A DNA stretch of 64,000 bases, from positions 9,631,001 to 9,695,000 of the forward strand of contig NC_053204.1 in the NCBI RefSeq assembly GCF_905163445.1. Direction: 5' to 3'. Of this stretch, positions 10,140-20,845 are shown piece after piece. Numbering within the stretch: the first letter of the stretch is position 1; each line of letters begins with the position of its first letter. The position numbers and the translations under genes are program-made. The stretch comes from Pararge aegeria. Taxonomy: Eukaryota; Arthropoda; Insecta; Lepidoptera; Nymphalidae. Below the pieces are notes generated by a model. The model did no database searches, was not told the origin of the DNA, and was given only the letters and a program-made list of their open reading frames with translations.

Positions 10140-10640
10140 GATTCTTCTTCTTCTCAATCAGTTCGCTCTTGTCAGAGCGGTCGTGGTCGTTACTTAAGGG
10201 TTGTGGCACGCTTGACTATTCGTCGCCAGTCCTCTCTGGCAGCTGCCTTTCTAGCACACTCATGTAAGGGGACAGCAGTGGCGTGCACTTCATACATGCA
10301 CAAAAGCACTGCATACCTAAATTATTTTATATAACTCGTATTAGAGGGGAATTATGCATAGCATTTTATGCCATGTACCTGCTTTATGCATACCCTGGTC
10401 GAAAACCCTGTAAACGCCACTGGGGGACGGCCACCTTTATTTGGTCAGCCCATCTCATGGGCGATCTTCCACGTGATCTGGTGCCCTCGATTCTTCCCTG
10501 GACAACCAGACGTTCAATGGAGTCGTTGTCTCTTCTGGATACGTGACCAAAGAACGTGAGAATACGAGCCTGTACTATGGAGGATAGACATTGCGTGATG
10601 CCGAGTTCGAAATTACGATCACTTGATACTAAATCATTAC
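10140..10640 (-). pseudogene. LINE reverse transcriptase C-terminal fragment, split by a MITE
   Basis: The minus strand gives tail-type LINE sequence, including a segment translating as HVLWSRIQKRQRLH and SGCPGKNRGHQIT, similar to C-terminal regions of RTE-like ORF2 proteins. The hAT MITE at 10276-10422 interrupts it, and removing the MITE makes the two sides continuous. No long open frame remains. The plus-strand ORFs here are shadows. Confidence 0.5.
10276..10422. mobile_element. hAT-type MITE, copy 2 (best preserved)
   Basis: A 147-bp element with ends cagtggcgt and acgccactg. It is flanked by 8-bp target duplications ggggacag (10268-10275) and ggggacgg (10423-10430), identical at 7 of 8. 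There is no coding capacity. It would depend on a hAT transposase encoded elsewhere. Confidence 0.85.
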
Positions 10641-10879
10641 AATCATAATATGAATCCTGTTCATGCCACTATTCCGCAGTAGAATATGTGATATCTTAAA
10701 TACAGTTATAACTAGTTAGCGAAGTTAGTTGGCTGACTCTTTTGTATCTCGTATAGTTTATATTATTTTGGTACTTACTACTATTAAAAATTAAAATTGA
10801 CAGTCTTACTTGGTTCCTATCGTTCTACAATGTAGCAGTATGTTTTTCCCACAGCTGGTTTTATTCTTCTAATTAACAC

Positions 10880-11006
10880 CTTAGGTAATCGTTGCAGATA
10901 GGCACTGAGGACAAACCTCTGCGGTTTTTTCGGTGTTTTTATACTAACCATTTTATTGTAATTGCTTTATTTGAGAAATAAATAAAAAAAAAAAAAAAAA
11001 AAAAAA
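10880..11006 (+). mobile_element. Poly(A)-tailed 3' end, probably retroposed
   Basis: A sequence with ggcactgaggacaaacctct ends in an AATAAA signal and about 25 A residues (10983-11006). This is the pattern of a LINE or processed-transcript 3' end. The source is not recognised. Confidence 0.4.
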
Positions 11007-11017
11007 CTAAGTAGGAG

Positions 11018-11272
11018 TCATTGGATAGCAGCAGGCGTTACTTTGCGGAAATCCATAATATATTATGAAAATAATTGTTAAGTCAACAATTATTCATTGT
11101 AAAGTCAACATCTCCTGAGGATGCTCCAGTTTCGGAGCGAAACGTGCGTAGAGGGTACATCGCCGAAGATCTGTTTGGTGTGGAGTATAAGGATTGAAGT
11201 ATGTAATTATAAATTACACCAGATTCTGCTGCTGTTTGCGGAGTATAGCAAATTAAGCTTAATTTTCATAAG
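11018..11272. repeat. Family F element, copy 2
   Basis: Begins with the reverse complement of 380-425 (gcaggcgttactttgcggaa) and contains acatctcctgaggatgctcc and agatctgtttggtgtggag. It ends with tatagcaaattaagcttaat, matching the terminal arm of copy 1. Confidence 0.6.
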
Positions 11273-11741
11273 TTAGGAGTCAGATATTCACCCCCAAACA
11301 TGGCCTAATGAGGACTCTATACCTTAATGTATTCAAATATTTGTGGATCATAGTAAACCTTGTTTATATGTATAAATATAAAAAAAAAAAAAAAATTAAA
11401 ATCAGGTGGGCCATCAGCTCGGTACGTCAATTATTATTAAAAAAAAAACAATTTTGGATTACGCATACAAAGGGTGTACCAACGAAGTAGCTAAGTAAGT
11501 TTCAGGATCCTTTTAATACATATCCCATTATTGCAGGTCGGAAGCATCAAGTTTTCATGCGCCATCACAGGGCGGGACGTGCCTTTCTTTTATACTCTCG
11601 TATAAATGTGGACGCGTCAGCGCTGGGCCCCTTTGAAGGCCGAGAGACCACTGCCACAACTGTACGAGCGCTTAGAACTATCAAAATGAATTCTAAACTG
11701 TATTTACGGTGTTGATCGACATCCTTTATAATCATAATCAT

Positions 11742-11918
11742 AAAAAATTCAAAATTCATTTATTTCAAGTAGGCTTAATATAAGCACTTTTAAAACGTCA
11801 ACTCTCCCTGTTTGTAGTGACTCTACCACTTGTTCGGAAGGCACATTCTACTGAGAAGAAGCAGGCAAGAAACTCAGCTGTTGCTCTTTTCCAACATCAA
11901 CTATTTACATACAAAAGC
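11742..11918 (-). mobile_element. LINE-A 3' end
   Basis: The 3' tail lies at the left (aattcaaaattcatttattt, then caagtaggcttaatataagc). The conserved 3' UTR segment agaaactcagctgttgctct identifies the family, which recurs at about ten places in the window. Confidence 0.75.
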
Positions 11919-12080
11919 TTAGGCCGCAGGTCCACAAAGCTGGCTATGTGCGGGTTGGTTCACAACCGCTTGCGAACATTATGGAAAACTCTCAAACATG
12001 CAGGTTTCCTCTCGAGGTTTCCCTTCACCGTTGAAGCAAGTAATATTTAATTACTTAAAACGCACATATCGGTCGAACTC
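11919..12080 (-). mobile_element. SINE-B, partial
   Basis: aggccgcaggtccacaaagc, gcaggtttcctctcgaggtt and acttaaaacgcacatatcgg follow the family order. Both ends are truncated. Confidence 0.65.
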
Positions 12081-12339
12081 TATCCTCCCGATAGATAAGC
12101 CAAAGCCAAGGCAAGTCAAGCGCAAATCTACCAAGTTTAAAATATAAAGTTAATTTGTCTCTTTGAATTTTGGGGCTAACATAACATCACTTATTTGACA
12201 GATTTGTGAAATTGTTATTAAATTCAATGCGTACGAGGTTTGGATTTTGGGAATATGAAAGAAACGTAGCATCTACCGAAACCAATTAAAAGTGGTCTAC
12301 TAGAAAAAAATATTGGGAACCTCTTACATAGAGCTTTGT

Positions 12340-12905
12340 AAGTTGGGCTCGCAGACTACGTCGATATTCGTCAAGGGTCGTCAACGCGAAGGTATCCTTT
12401 ATTATCGTCCCGCGGGACGGTCTCTTGCGATTTCGTATAAATATTTGAGTCCCCGAATGAGGTACCGCCTGCCGGGGACCCACTTACCTGTAAAGATTAC
12501 TTTCGCCGAACTTTTAGTTGATATTGCTTTGTTTTTTTGCGGACACAAGAAGGAGAATTTTCTCAATACGTCTGTATTATTGTTTGTAAACGTTACGCGT
12601 TTAATCCGCCGAATGTAAACAGATGTTATAAAAATAACTATGAAATTATTCGTAATAGTACGTTGACATCTAAACGCAAAGTGCTCTAAAAACGACTTTG
12701 TAATTGTGCGCTGACTTCTCAACGCAAAGTACTCTAAAAATAACTTTGCGGGCCCAAAAAGTAGAATGTTTTTAATACTCCTGTGTTATTATTTTTTGTA
12801 TATTAAGCAAATATTACGCGTTATATTCGCCTAGTATAAAACGTTGCTCAAAAATTCACTTTATAATTGTGTGCTGCGCAAAGACTTAAAAATCACTTCG
12901 CAATT
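12340..12905. other. Unassigned, not obviously interspersed; internal duplication
   Basis: This stretch has no match to the families seen here. A roughly 55-bp unit is imperfectly repeated at about 12661-12765 (aacgcaaagtgctctaaaaa and aacgcaaagtactctaaaaa). ORFs on both strands show no domain. Confidence 0.3.
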
Positions 12906-12955
12906 GTAAAGTCAACATCTCCTGAGGATGCTCCGGTTGTTTATAGCAAACTAAA
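12905..12955. repeat. Family F core fragment
   Basis: gtaaagtcaacatctcctga followed by ggatgctccgg matches the family F core at 11.1 kb. Confidence 0.5.
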
Positions 12956-12959
12956 CTTA

Positions 12960-13770
12960 GTAATATATAGAATTATAAAGTTGGACGTTAACATTAGTAA
13001 ACTTAATAGTAGATAGAACTTGCGATGAAAAAAAAACTGAGAAAAATAAAATAAATAACAGTTTTGTAATAAAAATTGTTGTATTTAATTAATAATAATA
13101 CTATTAATTATTAAATACTAGTTGTTGCACGCGTTTTTCTCAGATCCGTCCTTTCAACTAAGGTAAGGCTAAGGTCAAACAATCAAACACACAGTCACAT
13201 TCATTATATTAGTAAGGATTAAAACAAAATAAGTATTGAAAATTAATAACTTGAAAATGCAGACAGGGCATGACGGTATAAAAGCACGTCATGCCATTCG
13301 GCGTGACGGCAACTGAGTTTGTTTCACCTTTGAAGTTCACCGATAGCATTTCCACTTAAAATAACCACTAACAATTCACTATGATATTATAGTGCGATAG
13401 GTAAACTCATACCGAAATGTTAATAATCCCGGAGTAAAGGCGGCTTTACGTGCAAAACACGCTTTGCCCAGCGTTGCGTGACGTCATTATTACAGGTGTG
13501 CGAGCGGGACGGCGGATGGCGGGCACAGATTAAAGTAATGCGCCGTTTGACATGGCGCGTGGTACCAGCTAAAGACTGAAGCGGGTGCCAGTGTTTGTAT
13601 ACTCATTGGCGAGTCGCAGTGCAACTTATAAAGCAATGAATACAGAATATTAAGGAACAGCCCTGAAATACTATAGTCATTCAGTTTCAATTCACCATTG
13701 GAGGGCACAAGCCACAATCCACCATCTCTCATGGCCCCAGCAACCTAGCGGATATATGGGTCGAATCAAG
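12960..13770. other. Unassigned sequence
   Basis: No repeat or gene is recognised. Composition rises in GC around 13430-13620. The 80-codon minus ORF at 13490-13732 has no domain and lacks support. Confidence 0.3.
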
Positions 13771-13773
13771 CCC

Positions 13774-13844
13774 CCCTACAATGAACAAAAAGTACCGAAT
13801 CAGAGCCCCCTCCCTTGATTCGGTACTTTTTGTTCATTGTAGGG
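13774..13844. repeat. Perfect 29-bp hairpin
   Basis: The arms 13774-13802 and 13816-13844 are exact reverse complements over 29 bases, separated by a 13-nt loop rich in C. No terminal duplication is evident. The lack of any mismatch points to a recent origin or to constraint. Confidence 0.9.
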
Positions 13845-13854
13845 TATCATTGTT

Positions 13855-13995
13855 TGTCACAATAAAATTTGTTGAGTACAGTAAAAGTATCCATCACCTC
13901 ACTTCTATGTCATATTTTACATGTAATGTACGCATCATAAGTGTCATCTATGTGCCTGTTTGAATATAGAAAAATTTGACTTTGATTTTTACTTT
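13855..13995 (+). mobile_element. LINE-B 3' end, diverged
   Basis: gcatcataagtgtcatctat and gtgcctgtttgaatatagaa followed by gactttgattttta parallels the LINE-B 3' end (tacttgaataaagatatttt plus a GACTTT tail). Confidence 0.45.
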
Positions 13996-14014
13996 AAAGC
14001 CTTTTATGGGCTCG

Positions 14015-14120
14015 TCCGAAGAAGTAATACCGCCATGCTTATTTCAGCCGCTAAGCAGCATTTTTTTTGCAATGCTGTGTTACGGTTTGAAGGGTCTTAA
14101 AACCTATTCCTCAGGCTGCC
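14015..14120 (+). repeat. Dispersed repeat H, copy 2
   Basis: agtaataccgccatgcttat, agccgctaagcagcat, gcaatgctgtgttacgg and tttgaagggt match copy 1 at 9862-10030 and define a fuller 5' part. Confidence 0.5.
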
Positions 14121-14149
14121 GGACAGAGGTCTGCAATTTGTAGGACGTA

Positions 14150-14470
14150 TTCCTTGCATTCCCTACGAAGTATTACTCTGTTTCCTAGTGCGAGCGCTTA
14201 CGGGGCACTGTGGGCTTAACAGACACATGTTCAGCTGCAGGACACAGATCTATGTAGACTCTGTAAGGAGGCTGCGGAGAGGCCGCTGCATTTGATCTGT
14301 TCCTGCCCCGCGCTGATGCATAAACGCAGCACTCTTTTGGGGAAGCACATAATGCAACCAGAGGATCCGAGCGGGTGATCGTGCTCGGGGACCGAGGTTA
14401 ATTTTTGTGAACACTTCGTTAGCGCAATGCAGGATCTTTATAGCGCCATCTAGTTTAGTAATGTGGAGAC
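14150..14470 (+). pseudogene. LINE ORF2 C-terminal fragment (zinc-knuckle-like tail)
   Basis: Plus-strand frames read LTGHCGLN and, after a frame change, a Cys-rich segment ending RPLHLICSCPALMH and then LGKHIMQPEDPSG. The C-x2-C, H, C layout with PLHL matches the C-terminal tail of I/R1/Jockey-type LINE proteins. Stops and frameshifts make it dead. Confidence 0.6.
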
Positions 14471-15395
14471 CGCTACATTTACTATAAATAAAATCCGCTA
14501 GTTCTTACGCCTTATACCATACATAATCTCGGTAGCGACAGACAAACATGGATTTTCGTATATAAAACATTGATTAACTTTTGACCTGATATTTTTGAGG
14601 GCATAAATGTGTTTGCACAAAGGCGAATCAAGGCTCTTTTATCCAGGTTTTATCCCGTTTTTAATTATTTCCCGGTGCTCGGAATTATTTAAAATGCCTT
14701 CATTTTAAACACTAGCAACAATATAAGTACGGGAAATTAAAAGCTTGCTTCCGTGCTCTGAAGAGTACGTTAACCCGTTTCGGCCATAGTTTGTTTTTTT
14801 TTCCAAGTAGAAATTTGTACAAATAACGTATTTTAAAATTGAGTAACCATATTTTTTTAACAGCCAACGCAAAAGGACTAACATTCTACATTCTACATTT
14901 ATGTAGGGTTTAAATGTTGGACGGACATTACTTGCTTTTCATAGACAATGGCTTTAAAAACTCCTATCTGAATAGTTTTTAATATTATAGCCTTTTATTT
15001 AACATAGGAAATTCTATATCAGAAATTTGACATTCGCTATTCTGTGTGAAGTCAGAAAGAAGGACACAAAATAAAAACCTGTGTGTACTTATGTACACGC
15101 GTTAGAAGTACACAGTATGTGTTAATGAAAAAATATCTTTTATTTGTTTATATATTATATTCTATGTTATTGTCCTTTTTTATGATTATTTTGTTATTGT
15201 TTAGTCGCGAGGATTCAGTGACGACGAAGATAATGGGGCTGGCTGAAAACCAGTGCTGCGCGTTTTAGTTTGCAGCTATACTGAGCCAGCTCCCTTGTCA
15301 CACATTTTTTTTTTTTATACTTAACAATTATTTTATTACACAAATGTAACATTTTACACAAATGTGTGACAATAAATACGATTTTTCTTTCTTTC
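14471..15395. other. AT-rich, nothing recognised
   Basis: No repeat family or coding motif is seen. Two short ORFs (15083-15268 plus and 15215-15442 minus) lack supporting features. Confidence 0.3.
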
Positions 15396-15545
15396 TTTTC
15401 TTTCTTTACTTCTTTGGAGTAACAAGTTAAAAATCTTTTCAAAAATTTTATCTTTCGCCTTTCGCGTTTGCAGATAAAACGGCACTAACAATAGAAAAAG
15501 GGTATTTAATCCATTGAAAGTTTTATTATAACGCATTATCTAGTT
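15396..15545. repeat. Fragment related to the 39.9-40.2 kb element
   Basis: acttctttggagtaacaagt, then gataaaacggcactaacaat and attgaaagtttta parallel 39945-40075. Confidence 0.35.
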
Positions 15546-15825
15546 AATTAAAGTTTATTAAAATATCACAAAAAAAGTATTTCTACATAATTTTAAGGAA
15601 ATATAGAATTGAATTAATTAAATCACCGGAATGAATATTGCAAGTGTATACTGAAAAACCTTATGGCTACCTTCGTAGTGTGCCAACTTCACGGTGACAG
15701 GTATAAACTAAATTTCTTTATTCTTCTTCTTTTTATACTAACTTTCTACCTTTTCTTCTAACTTCTAACTTCTTCCTAAATTAACTTCTTAGCTTAATAT
15801 AAATAAACTGTGAGTTGAAAACAAA

Positions 15826-16018
15826 AAAAAAAATTACGCGGCTAAGTTTGTTGTGGGCTTTTTTTAGACAAGGGCGCGTTTGGAACCGTCGTAGCTTTAG
15901 GTTTAAGTCGGCGAACGAAGTTATCACCATTCCTTTACAATTATGTAAACATATATGTATGAACGCTTCATAAGTGCCTGTGATAGGCCTACATGAATAA
16001 AGAAATTTTAAATTTTAA
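15826..16018 (+). mobile_element. LINE-B 3' end
   Basis: ggctaagtttgttgtgggct, gcgcgtttggaaccgtcgta, gtgcctgtgataggcctaca and a tail of aaattttaaattttaattt. Relatives are at 24750-25225, 28447-28640 and 37735-38260. Confidence 0.7.
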
Positions 16019-16077
16019 TTTGATTCACATCTTCGTAACCTTTTCGAGGGTTCAAACCTCTACCTCAAACCAATCTA

Positions 16078-16372
16078 TCTTAATATATATAAATCTCCTG
16101 TCACGATGTTTGTCCGCGATAGACTCCTAAACTACTTAGCCGATTTTGAATTAAATTGGCACACCGTGAGCAGTCTGGTCCAACTTAAGGGATAGGATAG
16201 CTTAAATCTTTAATTATAGTCGCAATTTTATTTTATTACAAATTATTTGTCTATAATTAATTGACAGTCACATGTTATATATATATATACTACTATACTC
16301 ATTTAAGGCTTAGCGATACTGAATACTTTAAAAACAAAATCAAACGCAGACGAAGTCGCGGGCAACAGCTAG
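16078..16372 (+). mobile_element. Short Helitron
   Basis: Starts tcttaatatatataaatctc after a host A. Ends with gaagtcgcgggcaacagcta plus g (CTAG at 16369-16372), followed by a host T. Near-identical relatives are at 19648-19968 and 24301-24591. The right flank is SINE-A sequence. Confidence 0.85.
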
Positions 16373-16499
16373 TATATTATAAGTATTTATGTATATTATT
16401 CATCGGTTATCTTAGTACCCATAACACAAGCTACGCTTACTTTGGGACTAGATGGCGATGTGTGTATTGTCGTAGTATATTAATTTATTTATTTAAACC
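16373..16499 (+). mobile_element. SINE-A 3' half
   Basis: Starts directly at the Helitron 3' junction with tatattataagtatttatg and continues through acaagctacgcttactttgg to the (TTTA) tail. The 5' half is not on the other side of the Helitron, so the SINE was truncated before or during that insertion. Confidence 0.75.
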
Positions 16500-16615
16500 G
16501 GAACATATCATTGCAACAATGCTGCTAAGCGGCCTAAGCTTGGTGGTAGTACCTCACCGGACGAGCTCTGTCACAAAATGCTCTACTACTAAGAATACTA
16601 CTAGATGAGGATGAT
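16500..16615 (-). repeat. Dispersed repeat H, copy 3
   Basis: gcaacaatgctgctaagcgg and cggacgagctctgtcacaaa are the reverse complement of repeat H. Confidence 0.5.
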
Positions 16616-16621
16616 TAAAAA

Positions 16622-16920
16622 AAAATCAAAATTCATTTATTTCAAGTAGGCAGATTCTACGGAGAAGAAGCCGGCAAGAAACTCAGCAGTTGCTCTTTTC
16701 CAACATCAACAATTTACATTTTACATTTTAACATTCATTTTTCCATCTTGTGAGAGCTGAAAGCGGAGCCGGATGCTTCCGAGCAACCTTGTCATTAAGA
16801 AATTCATCAATTGTATAGTAACCTCGCAGTAATAAATGTGTTTTAACAAATTCCTTAAACTTATGCATTGGCAGGTCCAAAATCACCTTAGGAATCATAA
16901 TCACCTTAGGAATCATAATG
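16622..16920 (-). mobile_element. LINE-A 3' end with ORF2 terminus
   Basis: The minus strand translates near 16728-16916 as MIPKVILDLPMHKFKEF, then YYTIDEFLND, the C-terminus of the LINE-A ORF2. It then runs into the 3' UTR, which has an internal deletion relative to 59850-60087. A short direct duplication (aatcaccttaggaatcataa) lies at the right end. Confidence 0.75.
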
Positions 16921-16925
16921 TACTC

Positions 16926-17219
16926 ATCACCCTCAACCCATTACCAGCCCGCTACGGGGCTGTGCGGTTTAGGCCGTAGTCCACCACGCTGGCCAAGTGC
17001 GGTTTGGTAGACTTCACACGCCGTTGAGAACATTACGGAGAACTCTCAGGCATACAGGCTTTCTCACGATGTTTTCCTTCACCGTTAAAGCAAGTGACAT
17101 TCAAATTGCTTAAATGAAAAACGCACATAACTCCGAAAAGTCGGTGGTGCGTGCCGGGGTTCGAACTCTGTTTCCCCGAAAGGAAAGCCGAAGCCTTTCC
17201 TACTAGGCTATCACCGCTT
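16926..17219 (-). mobile_element. SINE-B, full length
   Basis: The 3' end is at the left (caacccattaccagcccgct). The head is at the right: B-box complement ggggttcgaactctg and A-box complement tactaggctatcaccgc. Confidence 0.85.
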
Positions 17220-17879
17220 TTTTATAACTTACTAAATTCAGTGTGAATGAAATCATTTCAATTCTGTCGAAGTTTAAATTGTTCCTTGCCTTCATAAATC
17301 CCGAACGACACTGCCAAGGGGTCATCGAACTCACAAAGAACTGATTAATTAAACTTCCACATTTTAAACAGAAATATAAAATAATATTATCTCAAAATTG
17401 TCGCCCGCCTACTGTAGGCGAATGGTGAAATTAAAAGAGAAAATATAATTTTTGAATATAAAACCTCTCCAATTAAGTTTCATGAAATGAAAGCGATCGG
17501 AGCGTGAAAAATGTTTTCAGGAGTTCGCGAAAACTGTTTGATATCAACTAGAATTTCAGTAACACTGAATACCTACTTAAATAAAAAAATAACCTCGCTA
17601 GCAGTCTCTGGAAACGTTACGGGTAGTGCTATAAGATGTAGTACACCTAGGTTAACGCGGGTTTACTTAGTTATAACGTTTTGGGTAAAGTTCGAAAAAT
17701 ACTCGTAAGTAAAATAAATTTTAATTCGGATTTTATCCATACTCACCTAGTCACCTCAACTCTGGCTGGTTAGGTAAGGTTTGGTCAGTTTAGGTTATTT
17801 CATAATTATTTGGACATTACCCAAAAACCTTGGGATAAGTAAACTATAAGTAAACCCAGGTAACCCCACCTCGGACGGC
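17220..17879. other. Unassigned sequence
   Basis: No repeat family is recognised. The ORF at 17511-17708 has no domain. Confidence 0.3.
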
Positions 17880-18425
17880 AGAGGCAGGGCAGTGCAGGTG
17901 TGAGCTGTGCAACTAGGGCTCTCCCTACTCAATAGGGGGACAGTCCACACTTGTGTCCGTGTCTATTCGGTTCCTAAAACCGAGGCCCTTCTTTTCCATG
18001 GCCCACGCAGAGGTCCTCCACGAGGTGACCACATTACCCTCCAGGGTGATCAGGTGGAAATAAGGGCCCAGATAAATATCTGGATCAGATAGTATCTGGC
18101 CCTCAACTTGGACGGCCGGTGGAGTTTCAGAAGGCACTTTGAGCTGCTTACGCCCAGACTCGTCGGAAGGCAGCCGCTCTGAGAAGGCACTTGCATAAAG
18201 TCTTGGACGGCATCCACACTTCTTGCTGGTGACCCGCCGTTGGACCTGCAGGCTGAGGTGCTCGCACAGGTACATCGCTACCGGTCATGAGGACCCGAGG
18301 GGACAGACCAGGACCAGGAGATTCGGAGACTCCGTACCTTCAGGAGGGAGGTCCTGGTACACAGATAGAAAGAAGACCTTGGGTGGCAGGAGGCGCAGAT
18401 ATGCGCATCTTATACCACCCCCGTA
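17880..18425 (+). pseudogene. Jockey/R1-type LINE reverse transcriptase fragment
   Basis: Plus-strand frames read PKTEALLFHGPRRGPP, then HITLQGDQVEIRAQI, then LDGRWSFRRHFELLTPRL, then DLQAEVLAQVHRYR. These are in the order of the post-catalytic part of Jockey/R1-like reverse transcriptases. Stops and frame changes separate the blocks. It is GC-rich relative to its surroundings. The 116-codon minus ORF (17925-18275) is a shadow. Confidence 0.65.
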
Positions 18426-18459
18426 GACACCATTGCGTTCATTCGGCGAACGCGCCGGG

Positions 18460-18565
18460 GTATCTTAGTACCCATAACACAAGCTACGCTTACTTTGGGG
18501 CTAGATAGCGATGTTTGTATTGTCGTTGTATATTTATTTATATATTTATTTATATATTATATATA
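18460..18565 (+). mobile_element. SINE-A 3' end
   Basis: ggtatcttagtacccataac, acaagctacgcttactttgg, ggctagatagcgatg and a (TTTATATA) tail. Confidence 0.75.
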
Positions 18566-18997
18566 ATATATTATGTAAATAATATAGTTTGTCTCATTCC
18601 TGTCAAGATGCAAACGATATTAAGCCTTGCTCCAAGATATTAGACATTGATGACGATGATGGTTATCCAAAAATTCGTTATCCTAAAATTAAGTAGCTTC
18701 AAATCCTAAAATAGACAGTGTCGCATGCACGCCCTACTTTCTTAAAACAATTATCTCTAATGACTTTTGTTTGGAGTTATTCAAAAACTCCGCGGATTGA
18801 GTAAAATATAAAAAAAAAACAGATTCGAAGCGAAATTTCGCAGTCATAATTCGTATTCTGCTAATTGCTAAAATAATCAATCATCCGGACGTGCTTGTGA
18901 GATGATGCGCCTTGATTTCTTTCACTCTCCTTTTTAACTCCCGACATGCTATTAATGTTTTGCATTTCCTCGTTTCCTCGACTCCTAAAGATAAATT
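18566..18997. other. Unassigned AT-rich sequence
   Basis: No family, RNA gene or coding signal seen. Confidence 0.3.
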
Positions 18998-19255
18998 ATA
19001 TATAAATAAATATACTACGACAATACACACATCGCCATTCAGCCTCAATTTAAGCGTAGCTTGTGTTATGGGACTAAGATGACTGATGAATATTTTTTAT
19101 TAATAATATACACAAATACTTAGAATATACATATAAACACCCAGACACTGAAAAACATTCATGCTCATCACACAAACATTTCCAGTTGTGGGAATCGAAC
19201 CCACGGCCTTGGAGTCAGAAAACAGGGTCGCTGCAAACTGCGCCAATCGGCCGTC
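18998..19255 (-). mobile_element. SINE-A, full length
   Basis: (AAAT) tail at the left, body with cgtagcttgtgttatggg, B-box complement tgggaatcgaacccacgg, and head end cgccaatcggccgtc at the right. Confidence 0.9.
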
Positions 19256-19647
19256 AAAAAAGATGGCAGGCATAATGTTTATTACCTCGAGAATCACTTA
19301 GTCGAATATAAGAAAATATTTTTAAAACTGACTGGTAGTTCCAGAGAATAGCGCGTCTAAACAAACAAACAAAACAAAACACCTCAGCGCGGCAGGCATA
19401 GCCAGGGGGAAATTATCTGCCCGGGGAAAGGATAAGATTACTTTCTCCCTCAGCTTTATCAACTCTCAGAGCACTGGCGCACAAGTGGCAAGAATATCCA
19501 AATACTATGTGTTTAACTGGGGGGGCCCCCCTATTCCATGTTCCCGTGCTTTAACAGTTGGGCTCGTAAATTATAGACAGGTGATATAATAGGTGGATAT
19601 AAATTTGTTTTCTTGCCTGTGCTAGCCCTGCTGCAACATTATTGTTA

Positions 19648-19844
19648 TCTTAATATATATAAATCTCCTGTCACGATGTTTGTCCGCGATGGACTCCTAA
19701 ACTACTTAACCGATTTTGATTTAAATGGGCACACCGTGAGCAGTCTGGTCCAACTTAAGAGATAGGATAGCTTAGATCTTTAATTATAGTCGCCATTTTA
19801 TTTTATTGCAAATTATTTGTCTTTAATTAATTGACAGTCACATG

Positions 19845-19886
<42 letters not shown>

Positions 19887-19968
19887 TACTATACTCATTT
19901 AAGGCTTAGCGATACTGAATACTTTAAAAACAAAATCAAACGCAGACGAAGTCGCGGGCAACAGCTAG
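19648..19968 (+). mobile_element. Short Helitron with (TA)n expansion
   Basis: tcttaatatatataaatctc after an A; CTAG at 19965-19968 followed by T. Compared with 16078-16372 it differs mainly by an expanded (TA)n tract at about 19844-19885. The element is non-coding. Confidence 0.85.
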
Positions 19969-20001
19969 TACACAATCAATTTATATATATTATTAATATT
20001 T

Positions 20002-20166
20002 GACGGCCGATTCGCGCTGCGAACCTGCTTTCTGAGTCCAAGGCTGTGGATTCGATTCCCACAACTGGAGAATGTTTGTGTGATGTAAATGAATGTTTTT
20101 CAGTGGCTTATCTGAATTACTATTTATATATACTGTCACTACATCAGTCATTTTAGTAGCCATAAA
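20002..20166 (+). mobile_element. SINE-A, 3' truncated
   Basis: gacggccgattcgcgctgcg and a B-box-like gattcgattcccacaactgg. The body is diverged and breaks off at tagtagccataaag. Confidence 0.75.
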
Positions 20167-20226
20167 GCCAAAGTCAAATATTCATTTCTACAAGTTAGAG
20201 GATGCGAAGAAAATTAAAAACTTTTT

Positions 20227-20845
20227 TTAATATGGTTTATTTATATTTAACTAGTATGTAGGTACCATTTTTTTCGATAACTTTTTGCCATCTTGTAGGT
20301 AGGGACATAATTCCATTGCTATAGAAATTATTGGGCTTCTGATCAAAAAACCGCGACAAGTAGTTTTGGCAGTCCTCTCGCGATGTTAACCTGACACTGC
20401 CTAAAGAATTCTGAAGAGATCGAAACAGGCGGAAATCTGCAAGTGCTAGGTCAGGACTATACGGCGGACGCATTAACACCTCCCAGCCAAACTCTCTTAA
20501 TTGTTGCCGAGTGGCTAAAGATGTGTTAGGTCTAGCGTTATCATGATGAAAAACCACACCCCTTCTGTTGATTAATTCCGCCCGCTTTCTCTCAACTTCT
20601 TACTTTAATCTCATCAGTTGTTCGCAGTAGAGTTCAGAATCGATGGTCCTGCCTGGTGGTAACTGCTCATAATGAATAACGCCCTTCCAATCCCACCACA
20701 CACACAGCATCACCTTGTTGCGAGTTAACTCGGGTTTCGCCACAGTCTGTAAAGCCTGACCGGCCTTTTACCACGACCTTTTTTGCACGTTCTTGTCGTA
20801 CATGATCCACTTCTCATCTCTCAGCTTGTGCTCAGCAGCTGCTCT
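20227..20845 (-). pseudogene. mariner transposase relic (DD34D)
   Basis: On the minus strand the N-proximal part (right) translates as DEKWIMYDKNVQKRSW, then an in-frame stop, then KVMLCVWWDWKGVIHYEQL. A further frame (20237-20557) reads HHDNARP, then RPPYSPDLALADF, then RWQKVIEKNGTYI. The second and third catalytic aspartates (in HHDN and in LADF) are 34 residues apart, as in mariner. The first lies in the WIMYD block. The in-frame stop and the frame change near 20560 make it inactive. The N-terminal helix-turn-helix part is absent: the copy is cut at a LINE-A fragment. Terminal inverted repeats were not identified. Confidence 0.88.

Noticed and set aside
13490..13732. Small secreted protein gene on the minus strand
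   Set aside because: There is no convincing signal peptide at the start, no domain, and no evidence for a promoter or splice sites.
17925..18275. Host exon on the minus strand (116 codons, GC-rich)
   Set aside because: The plus strand carries recognisable LINE reverse transcriptase blocks, so the minus frame is a shadow.
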